Shown here piece by piece: positions 47,767 through 59,582 of a stretch of DNA of 64,000 nt. The stretch covers positions 104,670,688 to 104,734,687 of the forward strand of contig CM061225.1 in the NCBI GenBank assembly GCA_030844895.1. The letters are read 5' to 3'. The notes under the pieces were generated by a model. The model saw nothing but the letters and a program-made list of their open reading frames with translations, was not told where the DNA came from and searched no databases. Numbering within the stretch: the first letter of the stretch is position 1; every line of letters starts with the position of its first letter. The stretch is from Ambrosia x helenae. Its lineage: Eukaryota; Streptophyta; Magnoliopsida; Asterales; Asteraceae. The position numbers and the translations under genes are program-made.

Positions 47767-50700
47767 CTACATTATTCTGCAATTGCATTTCGCTTCTAGT
47801 ATCGGCGGTTTTGTGTTCTCTTTATTATTAGAATAAACAATATGGGTTTTCGGTAAGTCTGTTTCGTCACCTGTGTTTATACTGTTAGGAGCTTTCATGG
47901 TGTCTACTTCCATTGTTGTTTTTCTCCTCGTTTTTTTGGACTTTGACGAGCGTTTGCTTGTTTTTCTGGTTTGAAGATCTTTTCTACCAGAATAGCTTTT
48001 AGTGACTGCTGCTGGCACAAGTGGCTCGTAATCATTGTTTCTGGAAGGTTCTGACGGGGTTTCTTTTTCCATCGCTATATTTGCAGCCTCGTAGGCTAAG
48101 TTATGAACTATTGAGCTGCAAAAAAGTATTGTGTCGGTTGCTTCTTCGAGTGTTAAACTTCTTCCCTTTGTTCCTCCTTGGCCTTCAACCATAACCGTTG
48201 ATTCTTCTGGCGTATAAAAACTTAACGTCAGTATGCACAATACATGTAACGTTTGCCTTGGCACATGGTTTAATGCAAATGGGTCAAGTCCATAACTTTA
48301 GCTTATATCATCATAAATCATTTTATGTGTTAGAAATGTAAAATTATTATTGTTATAACAAAATGTTACATCTTTAATGTATTATTAGTTAATAGTTATA
48401 GAAAATGGACAACGGAGTTTGCTGGTCAACCCAACCCTTAAATAAAAAATAGGGATGTCAATGGGTCGAGTACAGCATGAGTTTTGGTAATCCCAGTTCC
48501 TACCCCGTACCCATACCTAGTCCCCTACCCATTGGGTAGGCGGTCATCCCTACATAAAAAAACTATCTGTTTCGAACCGAACCCAATTTGACCTTACTCA
48601 ATATGCCCAGCCAGTCAATCTTGCCAACTCTATCATCAACACAGCAAACGACGACGGAGAATGCAAAAAAAAAAAAAAAAAAAAAAGATGGAATTTACAA
48701 GTATAGAAATATGTACCAATGATGCTGCTTGATTGGTCTGATGTGCTAAAATCTATGGCAGCAACTGCCATATCTTTACTAACTGCCGCTGACACACGAG
48801 GGTCTTGTAAGTCTTCTTCGCTGCTCTCAGAATGTTGAGAAACATGACATTGTGAAGCAGGTGAAGATGAACACGTTCGATCAACTTCTCCTTCGGATAA
48901 GGCACCCGATGGAACTTCTATCACATCATTGTTATCAACATCCGGAGTTAGACTTGTACCTTCCTCAATAGTACAAGTCATTAAAGCATTAGTATCTTTT
49001 CCTAAATCTTCAACGCTCGGAAACGAAGCAGGCCCTTCAACAGTTTCAGTGCATGTGTCGTTTTCACTTGGATTATCTTGAGGGCCCACAGATACCGAGT
49101 CAGCAACATCTCGCTCCATATGCTCATCGGATACCTCAAATGAAGAAGGCTCGTTTACAAGTTCAGGTAACGAAACTTCCCTGAATCAACGTTTTCAGCG
49201 CATGTGTCGTTTTCACTTGGATTCTCTTGAGGGGATGCTGAGTCAGCAACGTCTCTCTCCTCACGGACGACGGGCACCTCAAATGAATCAAGTGTGCTTG
49301 TTCCAACGCTAGAAGGATGGAAGGCGTGGCTTGAAGATCCAGATAAAGAAGACACACTACGTCTATGTTTTACGTTCATAGGCTCATATTTGTAATTTTC
49401 TATGTCCGATCTCCTGCTACTCGGTTGTCTTTGTAAACGAGGCCCCAAGTCGATAGAAGATGAAGCGGACATATATGAAAGCGCATCGTAAGAAATGCTA
49501 CTGGCTGAAAAATTCCTGCTTCGTGTAACCGGCCCCTTTATACTACTAGACCTTTTGAGAATCGTTGAAATACCTTTTCCGTCTAAAGATTCATCCTTTG
49601 ACTTTGGATAGGTAACAATGTGTTGAATTTGTTCTCGTTCTCCCCCTGTGTCGCTATAACTTAAACTTGGTTGACTTATTTCATCATGGTCGAGTTGGGT
49701 CAGTTCACGTTCCCCACCATCCTTGACTAAATCTTCATGCTGCTCCGATTGTGAATCGCCCTTGTAACTCAACTCTGGAGATTCATCTTTGACTAAAGTC
49801 AACTGACGATTCGGTGTGGCGTTGACGAATTCATGATCTTTGTCTGAAATAATCGAATCTGCTTCAGAATAAGCCACAGACGCAATGCTTGTCACGGTAT
49901 CACTGACGGTCAAAGCCGAAGTTGACTTCCGGCAATCTAAACAAAGTTTAATATCGTCTTCTGTTTGTGTTATAGCAGAATACTCACAACCACATCTTGA
50001 ACAAACCAACATATCATCCTGGCCGTTGAAATCATCCAGAACTACAGACGTTACGGTATCATGTTGCGAAATATTTTCAACACCGTCTTCATTTGGTGAA
50101 ATATCATGACTTTCCGCCTTTGTATCTTCATTTAAGGCATCGGTTTTATCAAACATGAAAATCACTTCATCATTAACATTAGAATCTGCGACCTTAGTAA
50201 ATCCACTGGTTGCCTCGTCATAGTTTAGTTCGTTTTCTTCAACATCGTGGGGCCCACTAGTGCCTAAATCAGAACTTGCATTACTACTAGTTGTTACCGA
50301 AGAATTCCACGCTGGACTTGATTTCCCAGCATAAAAATTTGAAGTAGGGACACTCGAGAGCAGTGGTCTGAACATATTTGGGGCACTTTTTCTATGATCC
50401 TACAAAAAGTAATTAAAATATAAAAATGTTATCTCATATATCGCATCGAACAACAAAAACAGTTCTAATAGTTAAAAAGTAGTACTCACTACTCAGAAAT
50501 TGCAAAAGAGAAAAGAAACAAACTTCAACTTATAGCAACGGATGTGATGTTCAACCGATAGCAAGGCATATATATATTTGCTGATTTTTTAAATTCTTTT
50601 GATGAAGATAAAGCATGTTATTTGCATTTTAGTGAATACGTACTTGTTACGTGCCATCTGAGTAACATTTAATAAATAATTTTATAAATAAAAATTAGAA

Positions 50701-53700
50701 AAGATCATTTCTAAACTTGTAAATAAATTTATTTATTTTTGAACCGTAAGCAATGTTGCAGAAGGCGCTAGGCGGGCGGTGAGGTCTAGCCTAGGGACTA
50801 GTCTGGACTAGGCGGAATTAGGCGTTTTGGTATTTTTATACGTATTATATATATACACACACACAAATTTAGGTGTTTTTTTGAAAATATGTTAAGATAT
50901 ATACACATAATACTTAGATATATACACATAATGCTAAGAAATACTTAGAAATTTAAAAAATAATAAAAAAAAACCACCACCTGGGCCCGCCTAATGGCCA
51001 AAATGCCTAGTTTTCAGACTAGGGCCTTATTCCTACATTTGATACCGACTAGCGCCTAGGCGATCGCCTAGAGCGACTTTTACAACATTGACCGTAAGCA
51101 TTTTTTGAATATGGCTGGCATGACATTAATCAGTGCCACAACAGCAAATAACAGTTAAAAATCAGTGTAAGGTCTGTTGTTGAAATCGGTAATAACTTGT
51201 AAGTGGTTTCTATTTCATGCCAAACTAGAAGTTGTTCACAAAAATCCAGAAAGAAAGCATAGTAATTATTTCTATTTTGTACAGTTTGACCCGAAAAGAA
51301 CACAAAGATAGTTAGTTACATACCATTTGTCGAAGTGCCATGTCAAAGGATCTTTTTGGAGCAGAGCTAGAAGAAACCGTTCTGCTTGGCCTTTGAGGAG
51401 AAGGAACTTTATTATAGTTATTATTTCTAAACCCGCTCACTCTCCTTGAACTTGATCGTTCTGACCCATCAACAGTAACGGACGGTAGAGATTCAAGATC
51501 ATCATCATCAGCAGAAGAAGCAACTGAACCTCTACTATGAGATGACCTGATGCTTCTAGGTGCACTAGGTGACTGTGATTTTCTCCCGTTTCTAGAAGCG
51601 GGTGAGGATCCACGTACATAAGACGCGGGGCGGTCAGCTAAAGAAGTCCTCAGATTTGGCGGTGCTTCAGTGGAAAAACCGGGAATATTTACCTGCCATG
51701 CCTTTACTTTTGTTGAAGCTGAATTTACCGAACTGCCCCTGGTGGTACTAGTAGAACCGGTACTTAATCGTCTTGAAGTTGGCGTAGAAGCCCGTGGAGG
51801 TGGTGAGGAAGGTTTACTTGATGGGGAAGATGGCCTTCTTGATACAGTGGCTGGCCTACGGGTAGGTGGTGGGCTACGACTAGGTGCTGATGTGGCTCGA
51901 GTTCTAGGTTGAAATGTAGGTTCATGAGAATGTGGAGACGGGCTCAAGCGATTTGGGCTTGGGCTACCTCTACTGCTTCTGTGACTCTTTTCCATCTATA
52001 ATCAAGTATACATTACATCCATTAAAAAATATACAACTACATACAACCACGTTAGTGTATAATGATTTTGGTTAGGCTGAATGGAATGGACGTGGTATTG
52101 GAATCAACACGGTAATGGAACGACTAATGAGTCATTACATTTTTATATTTGGTTGGCCGATAGGAATGGAATGATCTTTCAAATATATTGTTTGGAACAC
52201 TTTTAACATATTGGTAACGAAATGTCGGAACCTTGTGAGATGCAAAAAAATAATAATTAAAAATAATAACGAAATGTTGGAACACTTTTACCATTAATGT
52301 TGTTTCTTGTTAATATTTCATTTTATAACAAACAACTTTTTCATTCCGACTGTATTGAACCATTCCATCCATTTTTTGTTTCCTTCATGCCAAACGCTGC
52401 CTATTGATTATATTATTATAACTATGGCAAAAATAAACGACTTACTGTTGATGATCTAGAGATTGAAATCGGTTGAGCTCGAGGTCTACCCCTCTGTGCA
52501 GGAATAACTCGAGGTGTCTCATCATCCAACGAGGGAAACAAAGGAGTATCAGGGGGAGTCATTAACCTTCATTCCCGAAAAAAGGATATTAGACAATTTA
52601 TGGACTGGCTAACTAGAGGAATTCAGAACTTACGGAACTATGCTTAAGACGTAGAAGATATAATAACTAATGAGCATTTAACTTGATATCATGGTTTAAA
52701 AAAAAAACAGGAGAGGTGTGCGCCTTGAGGCGTGCCTCAAGACGAAACGCTAAGAAAACGAGTCTGAGGCGTGCCTCATGGGATTCAGATTGTACATACG
52801 CCTCAAGTGCGCCTAAGGTGGTTAAGGGTGTTTTTGATGTTTTTTTGGGTGTTCTAGACTTTTGGGGTCAATTATTATATTTTGATGTGTGTTTTTGTTG
52901 TTTTAGACTTTTCTAGGTCAAGTATTTTATTTTTTATTTTTTATAAGAGACATAATTTTTATATTTATTTTTTGACTACGCCTCGGTTTGCCTTGAGGCA
53001 CGTTTCCGTTCCTTTAAACTTTGCTTGATATAATAGAAGACATTTCATTTAAGATTAAAATAAAATGACTACAAACCATTCGTAATCATTCTTTTCATCT
53101 TCTGCATTGAGGAGGTCACGGCTTTCTCCTCTAGCAGCAACACTTGTTCCAATCTTGTGATCTGAATAATGCCTTAACTTCGTCGCTGCAAATATGAAAT
53201 TAGACAACAAACAAGCACGTGTCAGCCACAATAAGTAACAAAATATGCTGCCGATCACACGTATACAAAATCAAATTTCACACAAATTCAATTAACTTAC
53301 AGAAAAAGGTTGATTATTTTGTACATTAAATGACAAAAAAGCTTAAGAAATTACCAAAAATGACGTCGAAATCATCATTAAACACACAACAAAACAAACA
53401 TGTACCATTCATAATAAGTAACAAAAATGTCATATATATAAACATTCAATAGCTGCTAGGTCACATGTAAACAGGTAAACAAAATTCACAATTCACACAA
53501 ATTCAATTAACTTACAAATAAACGTAAATTACTTCGTACATTACATGACAAAAAGGTTAAGAAATTTCCAAATTGAACAGACAACGAAACAAACATGTAG
53601 CATCCATAACAAGTAACAAAAATGTCTACATACAAACATATTATAAATACTTGATCACATTAAATAGGTAAATGCAAAACAAAGTTCACACAAATTAAAT

Positions 53701-54540
53701 TAATTTATAGACAAAACCTTGGTTTTAAAAAGCGAAAAGCGCACAAAAGCGGCAATGTCTAAAACTGAGGCGCGAAGCGCAAAAGCGCACCGCTTTTCGT
53801 ACCCGAGGCACAAATAATTATATAACTCTTTATATATTTCCTATAGGTTTCTAGCAACATTTACCCAATATTTTAAGACAAGTAAGCTTTATATATGTTT
53901 TAGTACGGAATTGCATACATGTACAACATGAAAATCATGTTGTACAACAAGCTAATGCACAATAGTCAATTTTTTTGCAAAGAAATCGATCCACTCGTGG
54001 GCTTTTTTGAAAAAAAAAGCGCACCTTAAGTGACCAAAAGCGCAAGGGCTTGAGCCTTGTTGAGCTTTTAGCGTACGCGCGCTTTTTTAAACCAAGTACA
54101 AAACTAGATTATTATACATAATTACATAACAAAAGGCTAAAGAAATTACCAAATACGTCTTCAAAACCATCCGTCAATAGACAACAAAACAAGCACGTAT
54201 CACTTACAAGTTACAACAAGCAACACAAATGTCTAAATATAAACATAAAAATAACTACTTGATCACATTAAACAGGACAACAGGTAATAAACACAAATCA
54301 CAATTCACACAAATTAAATAACAAAAGACTAAAAAAATTACCAAAAATGTCATCAAGATCATCATTATCCTGCAACAAGAAAGTATCTTTCTCTTTAGTC
54401 TGCACCTCATTGAATAGAGCCAGATCATCATCATCTCTCTCCTTAAACATAATCCCACTCTCAAGACTACACCCTCTTTTATGATTCCCACCTCTAGATT
54501 CCCTTCCAGGAGAACATCTAATAACCGGCGAAATCGGCAT
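47767..54540 (-). CDS. Large Ser/Pro-rich protein with Cys-pair motif and CaaX C-terminus (At1g27850-like)
   Basis: Six exons: 54540-54342, 53185-53077, 52566-52446, 51995-51324, 50399-48717, 48206-47767; about 1074 residues if one base is restored. Function unknown. Order of parts: MPISPVIRCSPGRESRGGNH; DDDDLALFNEVQTKE; LMTPPDTPLFPSLDDE; a basic Ser/Pro region (GSPSPNRLSPSPHS, RPSSPSSKPSSPPPR) like plant basic proline-rich, microtubule-linked proteins; the conserved NLRTSLADRPASYVRGSSPA; SSSSAPKRSFDMALRQM; MFRPLLSSVPTSNFY; a CSRCGC..LCLDC metal-site-like motif; acidic Ser-rich repeats; TLEEATDTILFCSSIVHNLA; and a final KCNCRIM. The last four residues, CRIM, form a CaaX box that would predict farnesylation. 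Exon 5 has a one-base loss at 49179-49181 between two tandem coding repeats. Three introns hold hAT elements. Confidence 0.85.
48453..48552. mobile_element. Short MITE in the last intron of the Ser/Pro-rich gene
   Basis: Begins AGGGATGTCAATGGGTCGAG and ends GGTAGGCGGTCATCCCT, giving AGGGATG/CATCCCT termini. Interior has CCCTACCCATTGGG. Target site not clear. Confidence 0.5.
48664..48686 (-). repeat. Poly-A (sense poly-T) tract at the 5' end of the last intron
   Basis: About 23 A on the plus strand, roughly 30 bases from the donor at 48716. Confidence 0.85.
49048..49287 (-). repeat. Tandem duplication inside the coding exon
   Basis: Two units about 148 bp apart encode FEVPVVREERDVADSASPQE... 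and FEVSDEHMERDVADSVSVG..., each leading to NPSENDTC. The frameshift at 49179-49181 lies between them. Confidence 0.85.
50751..51090. mobile_element. hAT-like MITE in intron 4 of the Ser/Pro-rich gene
   Basis: Begins CAATGTTGCAGAAGGCGCTA and ends GCGACTTTTACAACATTG. A perfect 8 bp duplication, ACCGTAAG, flanks it (50743-50750 and 51091-51098). Ends contain GGCGCTAGGCG-type words. Confidence 0.88.
52060..52400. mobile_element. Possible MITE in intron 3 of the Ser/Pro-rich gene
   Basis: GGCTGAATGGAATGG near the left is partly inverted as CCATTCCATCC near the right, with repeated TTGGTAACG/CGAAATGT words between. Borders and target site are not resolved. Confidence 0.4.
52690..53023. mobile_element. 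hAT-like MITE in intron 2 of the Ser/Pro-rich gene
   Basis: Begins CATGGTTTAAAAAA and ends TCCTTTAAACTTTG, with the perfect 8 bp duplication CTTGATAT (52682-52689 and 53024-53031). Carries GCGCCTTGAGGCGTGCCTC words, inverted near the right end. Confidence 0.85.
53718..54096. mobile_element. hAT-like MITE in intron 1 of the Ser/Pro-rich gene
   Basis: Begins CTTGGTTTTAAAAAGCG and ends CGCTTTTTTAAACCAAG. Flanks GACAAAAC/TACAAAAC form an 8 bp duplication with one mismatch (53710-53717 and 54097-54104). Interior has AAAGCGCA repeats. Confidence 0.85.
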
Positions 54541-54577
54541 CTTTTCTACTTAATTAATCCAATTCAATACAAATTCA

Positions 54578-54860
54578 GCATTTTTCTAACTTAATATTAT
54601 AAAACAAAGAGATCTCCTATGACCCCTATTTCAAACCCTAATAAAGATACAAACCCTAGATCACAAGAACAGTTGAAACATTAATAAAACTTATAAAGTA
54701 AGCATTTTTCTTATGTAATATTATAAAACAAAGAGATCTCCTATGAACCCTATTTCAAACCCTAATAAAGATACAAACCCTAGATCACAAGAACAGTTAA
54801 AACATTAATAAAACTTATAAAGTAAGCATTTTTCTTATGTAATATGAAAAAAAGAGATCT
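54578..54860 (-). repeat. 124 bp tandem duplication upstream of the Ser/Pro-rich gene
   Basis: Units start at 54578 and 54702 and a partial third at 54826 (each with GCATTTTTCT). The two full copies differ at only a few positions. Each carries AAACCCTAATAAAGATAC. It lies 38-320 bases upstream of the ATG, so it duplicates leader or core promoter sequence. Confidence 0.9.
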
Positions 54861-55336
54861 GGGTCAAGAAAAAAGATATGTTATGTGACCTATTTCAACA
54901 AGTAAAGAAGAATCTGTTGACTTACATGTACGGAAGTCAAAATAAATTGAAGTAAATAAAAGTTATTAATAAAATTAAAGTGTAATTATTATGATAATAG
55001 AAGGGAATAAAGGGATTAAATGGGTCGGATCTGGTTGGAAAATGGGGTATGTCGGTGGAGATTAAAGATTAAAGATTAAGGAACAACAGAAAGCACGTGA
55101 AGAGGAAGAGTGTTAATGGAAGAAGGTAGCAGAAGAAGAAGAAGAGCAGCTGTTGCTTTGCTTTGCTTCTTTCTTTCTTTCTTTCTGTGTCCCATTCATT
55201 GTTTTCAACCCATCATCTTTGCTGTAATTATTCTTTTCTATCTTTTGCTATGTAAAGATATTTCTTTCCATTTGTTTTCTCTATTTTTTTTTTCTTTTTA
55301 AATTTCTTCGATAATATTGATACCGATATTAGTGAT
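54861..55336. other. Upstream flank, nothing further recognised
   Basis: Purine-rich then TTTCTT-rich sequence (55169-55187 TTCT repeats). No gene. May be part of the promoter of the minus-strand gene. Confidence 0.4.
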
Positions 55337-56086
55337 TAGGGATGAGCTCGGGACGGGATCGGTACCGAACCGATACCGATCCCGACAATACCGATACCGA
55401 AAAGTTCAAAAACCCAATACCGATCCCGATACCGAACACATACGGTACGGTACGGTATCGGTTCGGTATCGGTACGGTACCGGTATGGTATCGGTATTTT
55501 GCCTTAAAATACCGATACCGTACCGATCCCGTACCGATACCGATAATACCGAAACCGAAAATCCATAAATATGGATACCGATACCGATCCCGAAACCCCT
55601 CGGTTCGGTATCGGTTCGGTACGGTATCGGGATCGGGACGGGACGGGATCGGTATTCGGGCTTGAATGCTCATCCCTAAGCCGAGCCCAAGCCTGACTGG
55701 GCTCGAGCTCGACTCGTTATGGTTTTATGAAGCTCGAGATCGGCTCGCTAGCAAAATCAAAAGCTCAAGCTCGGCTCGGCTCGAGGTGATTTGAGAACAA
55801 TCTCAAACGAGCTCAAAGCTCGGTTCGAGATGGCAAAAACTCCAGCTCGCGAGTGTTATTAAATGTGCCTTTGAAATAAGGACTTGGGCTTTGGAGATGT
55901 GGGCTATAAATTATAATAGATATATAAATAACTTATAATTATGTTTGGGCTCGTTTAGGCTCGCGAGCCCAATCGAGCTTTGTATCTAGGGCTCGAGCTC
56001 GGGCTCGTTAAGGCTCGGCTCGTTCGGACTTTTTACCGAGCCGATCCCGGGTAGCTCTCAAGCCGCTACGTGTCATTTACACCCCT
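55337..56086. mobile_element. Composite Mutator-like element made of two repeat modules
   Basis: A perfect 9 bp duplication, ATTAGTGAT, lies at 55328-55336 and 56087-56095. Inside, module one (55338-55677) has its own AGGGATGAGC/GCTCATCCCT ends and is filled with CGGTACCGATAC words. Module two (55678-56086) is GAGCTCG-rich and ends TCATTTACACCCCT like the element at 8060-8511. No coding capacity. Confidence 0.8.
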
Positions 56087-56095
56087 ATTAGTGAT

Positions 56096-57409
56096 ACCGT
56101 TATTACTGTTGTTGAGTCGGTATGTGTTTTGTTCGTCAATGCCGATATGGTATGACAATTGATATAGCCTACGACACCAAATAAGTACTGAATCCGTGAG
56201 GTAGTTAATACTAAGTTTATTTCAGTTGAGGGGTTTATGGTAGTTATTCAAATTAAAAAGTTAGTGACCAAACTTCAAAGTATAATACTTTGGTAGTCAA
56301 ATTATAAAAAAAATAAAAATATACTAATCATATTGTTATTCTTTGTTTTGAAAAATAGGAAAACTTTTGTTGTCAAACTTGAAAGCACAAAACTCAAGTG
56401 GTCAATTAAAAAAACTGAAAAGTGTACCATTGATAGACCATAGTGTCAAATAAAAGTTGATAATGTGTATCTATCAAATAATGATAAAGATACAATGTTA
56501 GGAATTCATGTATTAAATATTTAATTATAAAATAACAGTTTAAGATAATATATGACTAAAATAAATTTAAGAAACTGAATACGAACAAGAAATAAAAGAA
56601 ACCTAAAAAAATTAGGCTTGCACAATTATCAAACGTAACACAATTAGTTATTAATTTAGTAGGTATAGATATAATTTTTTTCTTGTAAATAATCTATATA
56701 TACTATATATAATGCATGAGTGAAAAGTTTTTTAAGATACCAAAAAGTTAAAAACTTTTTTTTTCTTTAATGCATAAGATACAACCATAAAATGAGGGTA
56801 CTTTTACACTTTAGTACCCCCAACTTTTAAACGGTCATAACTTTTTCATGCATTAATACTTTTTTAAAAGAAAACATACATCATAAAAGCGAACATTTTA
56901 TCCTCTTTAATTTATGTATAGTATTGCTAATATTTTTTTAAATTTTTAAAAAGTTGATGTGTTACGTAATTAACCAAGGCTGAATCAACAATTTTTAGTG
57001 TGTAAAACAAGTTCTAAATTTGAGGACCTTTTTAGCTAAAAAAACAATTCAACAGTTTGCTTTCAAACCTGATATGTTTGCTAGATTTGAATTTGGGCAA
57101 AAAAAAAATAGAAGTAAACAACTTACCTAACCACTTTTCGGATTTGAGCATAAGAGAGACCACGGTCGAAAATCATAACATCATTTGTGATGGTGCGAGA
57201 AAAATGAATCAAAGACACAAAAGAATGTTTTACCCAATCGGCTTCCAATGTACATTAATTTTCTTATCTATAACTTATAATAAAAGAATTGAAGATTGAT
57301 GAGTTGTCATTCAATGAAGGCCTAAGAAAGTCATTTTAATGACATGGCATTCAATGAGGCATTCTCCTCCTTGAGTGTGCCATGTGTCATGCCATGTGAC
57401 AAATAAAAA
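56096..57409. other. Intergenic, nothing recognised
   Basis: AT-rich; the frame at 57057-57299 has no domain. Confidence 0.5.
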
Positions 57410-57978
57410 AAAATAATATAAAACCTAATCTACTAAATTTAAATTGAGTTATTTTAGGAAAAAAAAATTAAAACAAATTTAATTTTTTTTTCTCTCTTAT
57501 GTTTCCTCCCATAATTTTTAAACGTTAATATCTTTTATGTACGAGATTTTTTAAAGAAAAAAATTACACCAAATTAACAAGCGTTTTATCATCTTTACAT
57601 CAAGTACCATAGTGCTATATAAAAACGGAGAAAAAAACGACTATTTTTTGTGGGGTTTCGTTCATACAGGAAAAAAAACACAAAGTGTTCAGGTTATTCA
57701 TTAATAATGTTTTTTTTTAAACCAAGTTCTTATCTACGATGTTAAAATTCAACCCAATCGCCATGCTTTCATTGGAATTTTACTCTTTTATAGATGCATA
57801 GGTATACTTCATCAAGAGAAGCTAGGAGAAAGAATCACGCAACACTACAACACATGGTGTCACCTTATAGCAAGGTTATTTTTTTATTTACAAGAGTAAT
57901 AATTATTACTATTAGTATTAATATTATTAAAATTGTTATATTTTTCAACTCCGGGACGCTCCCGGGATAAAAGCTAGT
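57410..57978 (+). mobile_element. Non-autonomous Helitron-like element, copy 2
   Basis: Shares the TTTCCTCCCATAATTTTTAA...AGTGCTATATAAAAA block with 45110-45306 and ends with the same hairpin CCGGGACGCTCCCGG, then CTAG-T at 57974-57978. The 5' end is not fixed. No Rep/helicase coding region. Confidence 0.65.
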
Positions 57979-59548
57979 TTCTTAATATGACATTTTGACA
58001 AACCTGATGCTTTGGGTGCCGAGTGATTGCCAAAGCGCTATGATGCTAAATAGGGTTACAGTGTGCAACGGATAATTTATGTAACCGTTAATGGATTGTG
58101 AGTTGTAATTGTTAAAAAGAATAAATTACATGTAGAATCATAACATTTAATTTAATGAACACCTAAGATAGATGATATAAAACAAAACGAATAGTACATG
58201 ACATCAAAACATGCTAAAGTTGGAAGCAAAATATGAAACCAAAATCTAAGTATCATATATGATTATGATAATATAAACATAACAAAATTTTAATCATAAT
58301 TTTTATTTTCGATTTCAATTTTATTTATATATAAATATCAATAAAGACCTAGCATTTTATTAAAAACATTAAGTTATCACCCACATTATGTCATAATTTA
58401 TCTGCATATTTTGTAAGCTACATAAATCAATAGTTGAGTGACAAACATTAAGAGATTATCAATTTACCTTTAAAGGATGTGTAGCAAATCAACAATTTTG
58501 ATTTACGATTTCAAATGAGCTAAGTTGCTATCACAATACTTTATATTTTGGATTTGATCTCGATTTTGATTGTAAAAAGAATCAGAACAAAAATGAAACA
58601 GAAGATAGTTGGACTTCGAAGAACATGATTTTACGATTTAAATGCACGACCTTTCACTATTACTACAAGATTCGATTTCTAGTCCTTACTTTCCCGCTTT
58701 CATTTTTTAACCTAACCACCTTGTCTTTTTTAAGAACGACTACAATTTAGTACTACGCAAACAAGCCCAATACAAATATAAAATTACATTTTAGAATGGG
58801 TCCCAAAAAGATGGATCCCTAAGCCCATGCTTTAGTAGAATTATACTTTAGCAAAGGTTGGTTTTGGTTGTTAACAAAATTAACTTTACTGGACTGAAAA
58901 CCGATAATCTAATCGAATCAAATAAACTAAACCAATTAACCAATTGATTAAAAGATTATTTAACTGATAACTTTGTTTTATGGTTGGAGCTAATAACTGA
59001 ATTGAACCGAACCATGCATACCCATTGAAATGGTTTTGTTCCCCGCCGAATCGCGTGGGCCCCCTGCTAGTATGTATATAAGGGCACGTTCAATAGAGAA
59101 CCTTAAAAAGTTGAGGAGCCGAAGAACCATACATTTAATATGTCAAATTTATCATAGAAAATCAATTTAACATGTAAAAAGTTATTTTTTTTTTCAAAAA
59201 GTTTTGTTGAAGCTTTTGCATATAAATGCATGTAGAAACTTTTTTAATAAAAAATTTGAAAAATAAAAAAAAATACAAAAAATGATTTTAAAAAAAGGTA
59301 ATTTTGTTTTTACAAAAAAATATTTTTTTGTTGGAATAGTTTCTACATATCTTTATCTGTAAAAGCTCCGATTTTTTTTTATTTTTTTTTTGCAAACCTC
59401 GTCAGATAAAGATAGAAGCCTAGTGTTGATATGACATGAGGATGAAGATGATGATGAACTCTGAAATGTTCGTATAAATGATGAAAATGGTAAGTTTTTT
59501 TTTTATATGAATTTTAGAATGAAGAATGTGTTTGTATGGTTGAATAGG

Positions 59549-59576
<28 letters not shown>
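57979..59576. other. Intergenic, nothing recognised
   Basis: AT-rich sequence without frames of note. A TA array occupies about 59550-59579. Confidence 0.5.

Positions 59577-59582
<6 letters not shown>

Noticed and set aside
55317..55673. Open frames of about 110 codons on both strands
   Set aside because: Low-complexity translation of the GGTACC-type repeat; no domain and equal openness on both strands.
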